From Rubrivivax albus (GTDB lineage Bacteria; Pseudomonadota; Gammaproteobacteria; Burkholderiales; Burkholderiaceae_C), in NCBI RefSeq assembly GCF_004016515.1, contig NZ_SACT01000003.1, positions 372,001 through 436,000 of the forward strand: a stretch of 64,000 nt of DNA. Reading direction: 5' to 3'. A program made the position numbers and the translations under genes. The notes beneath the pieces were generated by a model. It did no database searches, was not told where the DNA came from, and saw only the letters and a program-made list of their open reading frames with translations. This document shows positions 28,733-37,200 of the stretch, piece after piece; position 1 is the first letter of the stretch; each line of letters starts with the position of its first letter.

Positions 28733-29221
28733 TCAGGCGCGCGTCGACACGAACGCGCCGGCGCGCGTGAGCAGCCGCATCGTCAGCAGCCGCGCGTGGA
28801 TGCGCCAGGCGCTGCCTTCGCGGCGGCAGGCCACGACCTCGACCACGCAGTCGATGTTGGGCGCCCGCACGCGCGCCACCTGGCCCTCGGGCACGGCCAG
28901 CAGGGCGTCCAGGCTCAGGCCGGTGAACGAGATGTCCTGCATGCGCACCTGCATCGGCGCGCCGCCGCCCTGGCGGGGCGAGGGCTGCCACACCGCCGTC
29001 TCCACGCGGTCCACGCGCGGGCTGCCGCGGCGGCCGGCGAAGGCCTCGCTGGGCTCGTCCAGGTGCGGCGGCGGCGTCAGCGGCGCGCCGCAGGCGTCGC
29101 AGGCGCTGGCGCCTGCGCCCGGGTGGCCGCACATCGGGCAATCGGCACGCCGCACGGACAGGGCCCCGCCGCCACCTGATGGTGGCGCCACGGCGTAGGC
29201 GCGGTGTCCATGGTCGTTCAT
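28733..29221 (-). CDS. zinc-ribbon plus PilZ-like domain protein
   Basis: 162 residues. Four Cys in two CxxC pairs (Cys28/31 in CPMCG, Cys41/44 in CDACG) form a small zinc ribbon. Residues about 62-160 show PilZ features: RRGSPR at 64-69 (RxxxR-type) and QDISFTGLSLD at 95-105 (D-x-S-x-x-G), the two c-di-GMP contact motifs. Predicted cytosolic c-di-GMP effector; the zinc ribbon is an uncommon addition. Next gene downstream on this strand is the 128-residue exported protein; upstream is yhhN's end in the reverse order, 33 bases away. Confidence 0.6.
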   Translation of the reverse strand: MNDHGHRAYAVAPPSGGGGALSVRRADCPMCGHPGAGASACDACGAPLTPPPHLDEPSEAFAGRRGSPRVDRVETAVWQPSPRQGGGAPMQVRMQDISFTGLSLDALLAVPEGQVARVRAPNIDCVVEVVACRREGSAWRIHARLLTMRLLTRAGAFVSTRA

Positions 29222-29254
29222 CCAGATCCCCGGGTCGTCATCGGGGTATCGGAC

Positions 29255-29926
29255 TCAGCGGGCGGAACTTGAGGGCTGTGGTGCCGGCGCCAGGAACGAC
29301 GCGATGCACCACTGGGCCGACCAGTAGGTGGCCAGGATCCACAGCGAGGCCATCGGCAGCGGCCCGGCAAACTTGTTGGTGGCCAGGAGCGCATCGCTGG
29401 CGACGAACAGCGCGCCGCCCAGGGCCAGCACCGTGCCACGCGGCGCCCCGGTGCGCCACAGCACCGCGGCCTGCGCAGCCATGGACGCCAGCGCCAGGAC
29501 GTACACCGCCACCGGCCCACGCAGCGCTGCCGGCACGCCAGGCCAGAGCTGCCACAGGATGGCCCCGGCCACGCCGGCGTAGACCACGAACGGCAGCACG
29601 CGTGCGCCGCAGCGCTGGACGCGCGTGAAGCCCACCAGGTAGGCCAGGTGCGCCAGCAGAAAGCTCACCAGCCCGGGCAGGAAACCCTGCTGTGGCCACA
29701 GCAGCGCCACGTCGCCGCACAGCGACAGCCCCAGGCCGGCCAGCAGCCAGCGGCGCAGCACCGGCATGTCGCCGCCGCGCGGCCACGCGTAGGCGATGAC
29801 GCCGATTGTCGCCAGCGGCTTGAAGATGAAGTTGAGCACCGGCATCGCCAGCGCCCAGGGCGCGGCGGCGATGGCGAGCAGCGCGGCGGCCGCGGTGCCA
29901 ACGGCGAGCACGCGGTCGCGGCTCAT
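29255..29926 (-). CDS. yhhN: YhhN family integral membrane protein (lysoplasmalogenase-like)
   Basis: 223 residues, about seven to eight hydrophobic segments. YhhN/TMEM86 signatures visible: FIFKPLATIGVIAYAW, LGLSLCGDVALLW, FLLAHLAYLVGF and ALGGALFVASDALLA. Animal members hydrolyse lysoplasmalogens; bacterial substrates are less clear. Its ATG overlaps the rep stop by four bases (ATGA), so it is the second gene of a rep-yhhN transcript. Confidence 0.88.
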   Translation of the reverse strand: MSRDRVLAVGTAAAALLAIAAAPWALAMPVLNFIFKPLATIGVIAYAWPRGGDMPVLRRWLLAGLGLSLCGDVALLWPQQGFLPGLVSFLLAHLAYLVGFTRVQRCGARVLPFVVYAGVAGAILWQLWPGVPAALRGPVAVYVLALASMAAQAAVLWRTGAPRGTVLALGGALFVASDALLATNKFAGPLPMASLWILATYWSAQWCIASFLAPAPQPSSSAR

Positions 29927-31935
29927 TCGGAGGCCGCCGCGGGTTCGGTGCCGCGCGCTGCCAGTTCGGCGCGAAGCCGCTTCAGTCGTTCGCGCGGGTC
30001 TTCCTTCGCGCCGGCCTCGTGCAGCTTCATTTCCGCGATGAAGCGGCTGGGCACGCCGGCCACCGTCTCGCGGCCACGCTTGCGCCGACGCAGCGTGCTC
30101 ACGGCCAGCGTGCGCCGCGCGCGCGTGATGCCCACGTACATCAGGCGGCGCTCTTCCTCCAGGCGCTCTGGCGTCATCTCGTCGCCGTCACTGCGGAACG
30201 GCAGCAAGCCCTCGTTGACGCCGGCCAGCACCACGTGCTGCCACTCCAGACCCTTGGAGGCGTGCAGCGTGGACAGCGTCACCACGTCCTGTTCCTCGCC
30301 GCGTTCGGCCAGGCTGAGGATCACGCTGATGGTCTGCGCCACCTGCAGCACGGTCTGCCGCTCCGATGCGTCGTCGCCTTCGCAGCGGCGCGCGATCCAG
30401 TCGACGAAGTCCAGCACGTTGCCAAAGCGGGCGGTGGCGAGCTTCTCGCTGTCCTCGCTGTCGCGCAGGTGCTGCTCGTAGCCGATGTCGGTGAGCCAGC
30501 CCAGCAGCAGCGCACGCGCCGCCTCGCCGCCTTCGGCGTGGCGGGCGCGGTATTCCAGGTCGTTCACGTAGCGGCCGAACTCGTGCAGCGCATCGATGGC
30601 ACGGCCCTTCAGCGCCGCGCCCAGCGTGGGCGCGAACAGCGCCTCGAACAGGCTGAGCTTGCGCTGGGCGGCAAACTCGCCCAGGCTGCCCAGCGTCTGG
30701 TGGCCGATGCCGCGCTTGGGCGTGGTGACGGCACGCAGGAAGGCCGGGTCGTCGTCGTTGTTGACCAGCAGGCGCAGCCAGGCCGTCAGGTCCTTGATCT
30801 CGGCGCGGTCGAAGAAGCTCTGCCCGCCGGAGACCTTGTACGGCAGCTGCGCCGCGCGCAGCTTCTGCTCGAACACGCGCGCCTGGTGGTTGGCGCGGTA
30901 GAGGATGGCGAAGTCCGAGAACTTCGCGCCGTTGCTGCGCAGGGCCTGGATGAAGGCCACGGCGCGCTCGGCCTCGTGCTCCTCGCCGTCGGCCTCGATC
31001 AGGCGCACCGGCTCGCCGTCGCCGAACTCGCTCCAGAGCTTCTTCTCGAACAGCTTGGGGTTCTGCGCGATCACGGCATTGGCCGCACGCAGGATGTGGC
31101 CGGTGGAGCGGTAGTTCTGCTCCAGCGGGATCACGGTCAACGCCGGATAGTCCTGCGGCAGGCGCTTGAGGTTCTCGATGGTGGCGCCGCGCCAGCCATA
31201 GATGCTCTGGTCGTCGTCGCCCACGGCGGTGAACACGCCCTGCTCACCCACCAGCGCCTTGAGCAGTTCGTACTGCACGGCGTTTGTGTCCTGCACCTCG
31301 TCGACCAGCACGTGCTTCAGGCGTGCGCGCCACTTGGCACGGGTCTCGTCATCGCGCTGCAGCAGCGCCAGCGGCAGGCCGATCAGGTCGTCGAAATCCA
31401 CCGCCTGAAAGGCGGATAGGCGCTCCTGGTAGCGCGCCATGACCTGCGCGGCCACGCGCTCGTCCTCGTCCTGCGCCGCGGCCTGCGCGCCGGCGGCGTC
31501 CAGGCCCTGGTTCTTCCACAGGCTGATGGTCCACTGCCAGCGGCGCGCCAGCGCGGCGTCGGTGGTGCCACCGGCGTCGCGCAGCACGCCCAGCACGTCG
31601 TCGCTGTCCAGGATGGAGAAGTTGGGCTTCAGGCCCAGGCGCTCACCGTCCTCGCGCAGCATGCGCACCCCCAGCGAATGGAAGGTGCTGACCAGCAGGT
31701 CCTTGGCCGCACGCGGGCCGGTCAGCGCCTTGGCCCGCTCCCGCATCTCCTGCGCCGCCTTGTTGGTGAAGGTGATGGCCGCGATCTCGCCCGGCTTCAG
31801 CCCTTCCTGCAGCAGGCGCACGATCTTGTGCGTGATCACGCGCGTCTTGCCGGAGCCTGCGCCTGCCAGCACGAGGCACGGCCCGCGCAGGTGCTGCACG
31901 GCCTGCATCTGGGCGTTGTTCAGGGTGTCGGCCAT
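29923..31935 (-). CDS. rep: UvrD/Rep-family ATP-dependent DNA helicase
   Basis: 670 residues, close to the ~673 of Rep. Superfamily 1A 3'-5' helicase: Walker A AGAGSGKT at 24-31, motif Ia AAITFTNKAAQEMRERA, motif II VDEVQDTN, motif III GDDDQSIYGWRGA, motif IV LEQNYRST, motif V VTLSTLHASKGLEW, motif VI YVGITRARR. Likely helps forks pass bound proteins and supports restart. 41 bases separate it from the divergent L,D-transpeptidase gene. Rep is preferred over UvrD from length and overall similarity. Confidence 0.94.
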   Translation of the reverse strand: MADTLNNAQMQAVQHLRGPCLVLAGAGSGKTRVITHKIVRLLQEGLKPGEIAAITFTNKAAQEMRERAKALTGPRAAKDLLVSTFHSLGVRMLREDGERLGLKPNFSILDSDDVLGVLRDAGGTTDAALARRWQWTISLWKNQGLDAAGAQAAAQDEDERVAAQVMARYQERLSAFQAVDFDDLIGLPLALLQRDDETRAKWRARLKHVLVDEVQDTNAVQYELLKALVGEQGVFTAVGDDDQSIYGWRGATIENLKRLPQDYPALTVIPLEQNYRSTGHILRAANAVIAQNPKLFEKKLWSEFGDGEPVRLIEADGEEHEAERAVAFIQALRSNGAKFSDFAILYRANHQARVFEQKLRAAQLPYKVSGGQSFFDRAEIKDLTAWLRLLVNNDDDPAFLRAVTTPKRGIGHQTLGSLGEFAAQRKLSLFEALFAPTLGAALKGRAIDALHEFGRYVNDLEYRARHAEGGEAARALLLGWLTDIGYEQHLRDSEDSEKLATARFGNVLDFVDWIARRCEGDDASERQTVLQVAQTISVILSLAERGEEQDVVTLSTLHASKGLEWQHVVLAGVNEGLLPFRSDGDEMTPERLEEERRLMYVGITRARRTLAVSTLRRRKRGRETVAGVPSRFIAEMKLHEAGAKEDPRERLKRLRAELAARGTEPAAASE

Positions 31936-31976
31936 GGGGCGCGGATCATAGCGAGGCGGCCGTTACCATTCCCCGG

Positions 31977-33446
31977 ATGCAACGACGCACCCTGCTGCTG
32001 GCCGGCCTGCCATGGCCGATGTGGGCAGCTGCGCAGGGCGGCACGCCCTGGACCGACGCCCTGGCGCGCGACGCCGTGGCCCTGCTGGCGGACGCCGCCA
32101 GCCACGGCCTGGACCCAGCCGACTACGACGCTCCGTCGCTGGCCCTGGCGTTGCAGGCCGGCACATCGCCGTCCACCCTGGGGCCGCGCCTGGGCACGGC
32201 GATGCAGCGCTATCTGCACGACCTGCACTTCGGCCGCGTCGAACCGCAAGCGATCCACCACGACTTCCGGCCGGTGCGCCGCGTACCGTTCGATGCGGCG
32301 GCGGTGCTGGACACGGCCCTGGCCACTGGCAGCGTCGCGGGCGCGGTCACGGCGGCAGCGCCGCCGTTCCCCACCTACGACCAGTTGCGGGCCACGCTGG
32401 CCCGCTGCCGGGCGTTGGCCACCGACCCGGCCTGGACCTCGCCGCTGCCGACCCTGCCCAAGGCCGGCAGAGTGGAAGACTTGGCGGCCTGGGCAGGCGT
32501 CTCGACGCTGCGCGCTCGCTTGCTCGCCTGGGGCGATCTCGCGGGCGACGCACCGCTGGACGCCGCGCTGCAGGCCTTCCAGCGCCGCCACGGCCTGGCC
32601 GACGACGGCGTGCTCGGCCGCGCCACCTGGGCCGCGCTGCAGGTCACGCCGGCGCAGCGGGCTCGGCAGATCGAACTGACGCTGGAGCGTCTGCGGTGGA
32701 CGCCGCTGCTCCAGGGCCCGCGCATGATCGTCGTCAACATCCCCGAGTACGTGCTGCGCGCCTACGAGGTGTTGGACGGCCGCATCCGCGTGCAGCTGAC
32801 GATGAAGGTGGTGGTGGGCAAGGCGGCCGACACGCGCACGCCGCTGATCGACGAGGATCTGCGCTTCATCGAGTTCAGCCCTTACTGGAACGTGCCGCCG
32901 TCCATCGCGCGCAAGGAGCTGGTGCCGCGGCTCCGGCGTGACCCGGGCCACTGGTCGCGCGAGGGCTTCGAGTTCGTGGGGCCCGGTGGCCAGGTGGACA
33001 CGGCGCTGTCTGCCACGCGGCTGGATTCGGTGCTGGCCGGCGGATGGCGCATCCGCCAGCGCCCGGGGCCGCGCAACGCGCTTGGCGACATCAAGTTCGT
33101 GTTCCCCAACCGCGAGGCCATCTACCTTCACCACACGCCGTCCGTGAGCCTGTTCGAACGCGCGCGGCGCGACTTCAGCCACGGTTGCATCCGCATCGAG
33201 CAGCCCGAGGCACTGGCCCAGTGGGTGCTGCGCGACCAGCCCGGCTGGGATGCCGGGCGCATCCGCGCCGCCATGACGGCCGGCACCTCGAGCACGCTGG
33301 CGCTGGCGGCGCCGATCCCGGTGCTGATCGCCTACGGAACCACTTTGGTCAAGGACGGTCGCACCTACTTCTACGATGATGTTTATGGTCTGGACCGCCG
33401 GCTCGATGCCGCGTTGCAGACCCGACCCAGGTCCACGCCCCGATGA
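31977..33446 (+). CDS. L,D-transpeptidase of the YcbB/LdtD type
   Basis: 489 residues with a short signal peptide (LLLAGLPWPMWAAAQ). A helical N-terminal scaffold, a peptidoglycan-binding domain (LQAFQRRHGLADDGVLG, about 200-220) and a C-terminal YkuD catalytic domain: DFSHGCIRIEQP with nucleophile Cys404, preceded by AIYLHHTPS. The family makes 3-3 peptide cross-links or attaches proteins to peptidoglycan in the periplasm. Overlaps the next gene, a DUF882 peptidase, by four bases (ATGA), linking synthesis and editing of 3-3 cross-links. Confidence 0.92.
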   Translation: MQRRTLLLAGLPWPMWAAAQGGTPWTDALARDAVALLADAASHGLDPADYDAPSLALALQAGTSPSTLGPRLGTAMQRYLHDLHFGRVEPQAIHHDFRPVRRVPFDAAAVLDTALATGSVAGAVTAAAPPFPTYDQLRATLARCRALATDPAWTSPLPTLPKAGRVEDLAAWAGVSTLRARLLAWGDLAGDAPLDAALQAFQRRHGLADDGVLGRATWAALQVTPAQRARQIELTLERLRWTPLLQGPRMIVVNIPEYVLRAYEVLDGRIRVQLTMKVVVGKAADTRTPLIDEDLRFIEFSPYWNVPPSIARKELVPRLRRDPGHWSREGFEFVGPGGQVDTALSATRLDSVLAGGWRIRQRPGPRNALGDIKFVFPNREAIYLHHTPSVSLFERARRDFSHGCIRIEQPEALAQWVLRDQPGWDAGRIRAAMTAGTSSTLALAAPIPVLIAYGTTLVKDGRTYFYDDVYGLDRRLDAALQTRPRSTPR

Positions 33447-34006
33447 AACATCCCGCCCGCCGCCGCTTCCTGCACCACGGCCTGCGCGCCATGGCCGTCT
33501 CCGCCGCAGCACCGGCGCTGGTGCTGCCAGGCCGGGCGCTGGCCGCCGCGCCGCGGCAGCTGGCCATGGCCCACACGCACACGCGCGAGGACATCGACGT
33601 GGTCTATGCCGTCGGCCCGCACTACGAACCGGCGGCGCTGCAGCAGCTCGACCACTTCTTGCGCGACCACTACAGCGGCGACGTCGGCCACATCGACCCG
33701 GCGCTGCACGACCTGCTGCACGCGCTGCACGCCACGCTCGGCCCGGTGGGCGGCGCGCCGGCGCCGTTCCACGTCATCTCCGGCTACCGCTCGCCGAAGA
33801 CCAATGCCCACCTGAAGGCCACGCGTGGTGGCGGCGTGGCCACGCGCAGCCTGCACATGCTCGGCCAGGCCATCGACATCCGCCTGCCCGGCGTGCCGCT
33901 GGCCGACCTGCGCGACGCCGCGCTGGCGCTGAAGCGCGGCGGTGTGGGCTACTACCCCCGCGATCAGTTCGTGCACGTGGACATCGGGCGCGTCAGGCGC
34001 TGGTAG
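33443..34006 (+). CDS. Tat-exported DUF882 (YcbK/MepK-like) peptidoglycan endopeptidase
   Basis: 187 residues. Twin-arginine leader (HPARRRFLHHGLRA) with hydrophobic AVSAAAPALVLPG. The M15-like metallopeptidase core shows SGYRSPKTN, SLHMLGQAIDI (His138, Asp145) and QFVHVDIG (His178), the zinc ligands of the family. E. coli MepK in this family cuts 3-3 cross-links, which fits its coupling to an L,D-transpeptidase. Full length for the family. Confidence 0.9.
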   Translation: MKHPARRRFLHHGLRAMAVSAAAPALVLPGRALAAAPRQLAMAHTHTREDIDVVYAVGPHYEPAALQQLDHFLRDHYSGDVGHIDPALHDLLHALHATLGPVGGAPAPFHVISGYRSPKTNAHLKATRGGGVATRSLHMLGQAIDIRLPGVPLADLRDAALALKRGGVGYYPRDQFVHVDIGRVRRW

Positions 34007-34013
34007 CTCCCAG

Positions 34014-34142
34014 GACCTCGCAGAGCTCGGTCGCTTCGCCAGGCGAAGAACAGTCCGCAGGGACTGTTCCCTGTCACGCTCCCCACGACCTCGCAGAGCT
34101 CGGTCGCTTCGCCAGGCGAAGAACAGTCCGCAGGGACTGTTC
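34014..34142. repeat. two direct copies of a 56-base palindromic element
   Basis: Copies at 34014-34069 and 34087-34142 are identical over 56 bases, period 73. Each contains CTTCGCC-A-GGCGAAG and GAACAGTCC-GCAG-GGACTGTTC (nine-base stem, four-base loop). They fill the 147 bases between convergent DUF882 and mscS genes. REP-like dispersed element and bidirectional transcription terminator are both plausible; no T tract. Confidence 0.85.
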
Positions 34143-34153
34143 TCCGTCCTGGC

Positions 34154-34960
34154 TCAGCCCGAGACGAACCGGGTGGCGGGCATCGGGGCCGGCCAGCCAG
34201 CCTCGCCGGCCACGCGCACGATGGCCTCGTTGGTGTCGAAGTAGACCTGCCAGTAGTGGTCGGTGTGCGTATAGGGCCGCACCGCGATCACGGTGCCGGT
34301 GAGGTTGATGTCCAGCAGCGTGACCTCCGGCGCGGGTGACTCGGGCACGTTCGGGATCTTCGCGATGGCCTCGCGCAGCAGGGCCATCGCCGTCACCGGA
34401 TCGACCCCAACGGCCAGCTGCGCCGTGCGGTCCACGCGTCGCACCGGCATCGCGGAGAAGTTCTGGATCGTGTCGCCGAAGACCTTGCCGTTGCCGACCA
34501 GGGTGACCACGTTGTCAGGCGTCAGCACGGTGGTGGCGAACAGGCCGAGCTCGCGCACCGTGCCCACCACGCCACCGACGCTGACGAAGTCACCCACCTT
34601 GAACGGCCGCAGCACCATCATGAAGGCGCCGGCGGCGAAGTTGCCGAGCATGCCGCTCCAGGCCACGCCGATGGCCACGCCGGCGCCGGCGATCAGGGCG
34701 GCGAACGACGTGGTCTGGATGCCGAAGTAGCCCAGGATGCCGAGCACCAGGGCCACGTTCAGGATCACCGACAGGATCGAGCCCAGGTACTTGCCCAGCG
34801 TGGGGTCGATCTGGTTTCGGCCCATCGCGTTCTGCGCCATGGCGGTCACGCGGCCGATGAGCCAGCGGCCGACGATCCAGAACAGGATGGCCGCGGCCAC
34901 CTTGATGGCCAGTTCACCGAGCGTGACGGTGACGAAGTGTTGAATGTCCTGCAGGTTCAT
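34154..34960 (-). CDS. mscS: MscS-type small-conductance mechanosensitive channel
   Basis: 268 residues from ATG at 34960, preceded by GGAGGAG; a longer frame upstream lacks similarity. Three membrane helices: AIKVAAAILFWIVGRWLI, ILSVILNVALVLGILGYFG and the pore helix region AALIAGAGVAIGVAWSGMLGNF with its Gly/Ala pattern, then the beta domain (FKVGDFVSVGGVVGTVRELG) and alpha/beta tail. Inner-membrane osmotic safety valve. Slightly shorter than E. coli MscS (286). Confidence 0.94.
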   Translation of the reverse strand: MNLQDIQHFVTVTLGELAIKVAAAILFWIVGRWLIGRVTAMAQNAMGRNQIDPTLGKYLGSILSVILNVALVLGILGYFGIQTTSFAALIAGAGVAIGVAWSGMLGNFAAGAFMMVLRPFKVGDFVSVGGVVGTVRELGLFATTVLTPDNVVTLVGNGKVFGDTIQNFSAMPVRRVDRTAQLAVGVDPVTAMALLREAIAKIPNVPESPAPEVTLLDINLTGTVIAVRPYTHTDHYWQVYFDTNEAIVRVAGEAGWPAPMPATRFVSG

Positions 34961-35127
34961 GGGCTCCTCCGTTGCACGCGGCAGCACCCTGCGCCACGCA
35001 CCGGCGTTGTAGGGCCCGGGCCGGCGCGTGTCCCTCGGGGATCGCCTGAAAAGCGCGCGAACGTTCGGCAACAACGAATCAGGCATCCCCCGATGCCGGC
35101 GGGAGTGGCCTTGCAGACAATGTGCCG

Positions 35128-35301
35128 ATGTCCGCGACAACCGACCGCTTCCCGCTGCTGCGCTTCATCGTCTGGTTCACCGGGCTACTGCTGGCCGCCA
35201 CCGGCCTGGCGATGCTGATCGCCCAGTCGGAGGCCGAAGCCGCGGCGCAGGTGCCGCCGGCGGTCGAGGCGCCGGCGCAGGCAGCTGACCGCCCGGCCTG
35301 A
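35128..35301 (+). CDS. 57-residue single-span membrane protein, hypothetical
   Basis: ATG at 35128 to TGA at 35301. N-terminus MSATTDRFPLLRFIVWF leads into one helix (FTGLLLAATGLAMLIAQ) followed by an Ala/Pro/Glu-rich tail. A small stem-loop GGCATC-CCCC-GATGCC (35082-35097) lies upstream. Divergent from mscS. The consistent GC-rich third positions and coherent helix support coding; no family recognised. Confidence 0.5.
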   Translation: MSATTDRFPLLRFIVWFTGLLLAATGLAMLIAQSEAEAAAQVPPAVEAPAQAADRPA

Positions 35302-35434
35302 GCACACACCGCGGGCCACCAGGCCGCGACACCGGGACGCCGCTGCTGGATCGAGAACAATCCGGGCCTTCGGTGGTCCCGAGGGCAGGCTGCAATGGTG
35401 CGGCGTGCAAGCGCCTCGGGCCGTCCGTGCCGTC

Positions 35435-36397
35435 ATGGAAGCCATCCTCTCGGTCACCGTCCCCTTCTTCGCGCTGGTGCTCGCCGGCTATCTCGCGGCG
35501 CACCGGCACGTGCTGCCCGAAAGCGCCATCCCGGGGCTGAACGCCTTCGTCCTGTACTTCGCGCTGCCATGCCTGCTGTTCCGCTTCGGCTCGGGCACGC
35601 CGATCTTCGACCTGCTCAACCCGGTGGTCATGGGCGTGTGGCTGATCGCCGCCGGCGTGATCGTCTTCTTCACCATCGCCACCACGCTCCGGGCACCGGT
35701 GGCGATGAAGGACGCCGCCTTCGGCGCCCTGGTGGCGGCCTTCCCGAACACCGGCTTCATGGGCGTGCCGTTGCTGGCCGCCCTGCTGGGCCCGGAGGCT
35801 GCGGGGCCGGTGATCTGTGTGGTGCTCGGCGACCTGTTCGTCACCAGCTCGGTGTGCATCGCGCTGGCGCAGGCCGGCGACGCGTCGGGCCACGGCGCGC
35901 GCGACGGCGCGCTGCGGGCGCTGCGGGGTGCGCTGTCCAACCCGCTGCCATGGGCCATCGCCGCCGGCGCGCTGTTCTCGGTCGCGGGCTGGACCCTGCC
36001 CGGGCCGGTGGACACCGTGGTCGGGATGCTCGCCGATGCTGCCAGCCCGGTGGCGCTGTTCACCATCGGCGCCGTGCTGCACCGCGCCGGGCAGCACGTG
36101 CACGGGCGCACGCCGCCAGCGCTCTACCTGCCGGTGGCGGCCATCAAGCTGGTGCTGCACCCGCTGCTGGTGTTCGGCCTGGCCGGTGCCGCGCTGGCCC
36201 TGGCCCTGCCGATCAGCAGCTTCCAGATCGGCGTGATGGTGCTGGCGGCGGCGCTGCCCAGCGCCAGCAACGTCTCGCTCCTGGCCGAACGCTACGGCGC
36301 CGACAACGGGCGCATCGCACGCATCATCATGGCCAGCACCGCGGCGGCCTTCGTGAGTTTCCCGCTGCTGGCCTGGATGGTGGGCGTGCGCGGCTGA
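35435..36397 (+). CDS. AEC (auxin efflux carrier) family permease
   Basis: 320 residues from ATG at 35435; GTG at 35405 in frame would add ten residues. About ten membrane helices with the two-fold repeated AEC layout: LPESAIPGLNAFVLYFALPC at the start, AFPNTGFMGVPLLAALLG in the first half, and [20 protein letters not shown] in the second. Such permeases export or exchange carboxylates such as malate or malonate; substrate undetermined. Precedes, with 109 bases between, an unknown gene. Confidence 0.88.
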   Translation: MEAILSVTVPFFALVLAGYLAAHRHVLPESAIPGLNAFVLYFALPCLLFRFGSGTPIFDLLNPVVMGVWLIAAGVIVFFTIATTLRAPVAMKDAAFGALVAAFPNTGFMGVPLLAALLGPEAAGPVICVVLGDLFVTSSVCIALAQAGDASGHGARDGALRALRGALSNPLPWAIAAGALFSVAGWTLPGPVDTVVGMLADAASPVALFTIGAVLHRAGQHVHGRTPPALYLPVAAIKLVLHPLLVFGLAGAALALALPISSFQIGVMVLAAALPSASNVSLLAERYGADNGRIARIIMASTAAAFVSFPLLAWMVGVRG

Positions 36398-36467
36398 CAT
36401 CCCCGTACAGCCGACACCATCGCTCACACTGGCTCACAAATCGGGCACAGCCGGCGCGCCTTGCCCT

Positions 36468-36501
36468 GCGCATGATGCGCGCGCCCCTGCCGCAGGGGCG
36501 C
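36468..36501. promoter_or_regulatory. two adjacent palindromes before the gene at 36507
   Basis: GCGCAT-G-ATGCGC at 36468-36480 is followed at once by GCGCCCCTG-CCG-CAGGGGCGC at 36481-36501 (nine- to ten-base stem). They could end transcription of the AEC gene or act as an operator. The stem holds the only SD-like bases (AGGGG) for the gene at 36507. Confidence 0.45.
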
Positions 36502-36506
36502 CCCCC

Positions 36507-37178
36507 ATGCCCGAACGCTCCCACGCTTCTGACTGGCCGGTGGTCCAGCCACCATTGGGGTGGGCCACCCAGCCCGCCACCCACCCCGCCGCGCTGACGA
36601 GCACCCTGAGTGCCGAGCTGGCGGCGCTGCGCCACGCCGGCCGCTGCGACGAAGCCCTGGAGGTGCTGGCCAGCTGCCTGCGCCTGCAGGAGGACGCGCG
36701 GTTGTTGCTGCAGTGGCACGGCCGCATGCGCGCGCTGACCGTCTACCCCCGCCTGGGCCGCTGCCTGCTGCCGCGTGCCATGCCGCATCGGCGCGCCCCC
36801 GCCGCGTCGACAGTGGCGGCCGACCTGGCCGTGATCGCCGTCGAGGCCGCCGACCCGCCGCCGCGTGCGGGCCTGCAGCCGCTGCCGCCGATGCTCTGGC
36901 GCCTGGCCTGGCAGGTGCCTGGGCCGCGGCTGCTGGCCGTGCTGCGCGGCGAGCTGGCGTTCCGCCTGGCACCGGGGCTGCCGGACACCGAGTGGTTTCC
37001 CCCCGCGCTGCGGGCGGCGGCACAGCGGCTGCAGCAGGAAGCCGCCCCCCTGACGATCCTGGCCCGCTGGCCGGGCATGGACACGGCGCAGGCTATCCGC
37101 CTGCTGAACGGCGCCTACCTGCAGGGCCACCTGATTCGGCTGCAGCACCACCCGGCCTTCTGGCGCCGGCTGCTCTAG
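36507..37178 (+). CDS. hypothetical protein
   Basis: 223 residues, cytosolic by appearance. Ala, Leu, Arg and Pro rich, helical (LSAELAALRHAGRCDEALEV, AAQRLQQEAAPLTILARWPG), ending AYLQGHLIRLQHHPAFWRRLL. No known domain recognised. GC-rich third positions fit the neighbours. Convergent with priA, 22 bases between stop codons. Confidence 0.6.
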   Translation: MPERSHASDWPVVQPPLGWATQPATHPAALTSTLSAELAALRHAGRCDEALEVLASCLRLQEDARLLLQWHGRMRALTVYPRLGRCLLPRAMPHRRAPAASTVAADLAVIAVEAADPPPRAGLQPLPPMLWRLAWQVPGPRLLAVLRGELAFRLAPGLPDTEWFPPALRAAAQRLQQEAAPLTILARWPGMDTAQAIRLLNGAYLQGHLIRLQHHPAFWRRLL

Positions 37179-37200
37179 CCCCGACCGACCCGCCCGGCGT

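Noticed and set aside
34014..34142. CRISPR array
   Set aside because: Only two repeats with a 17-base spacer and internal hairpins; no cas genes.
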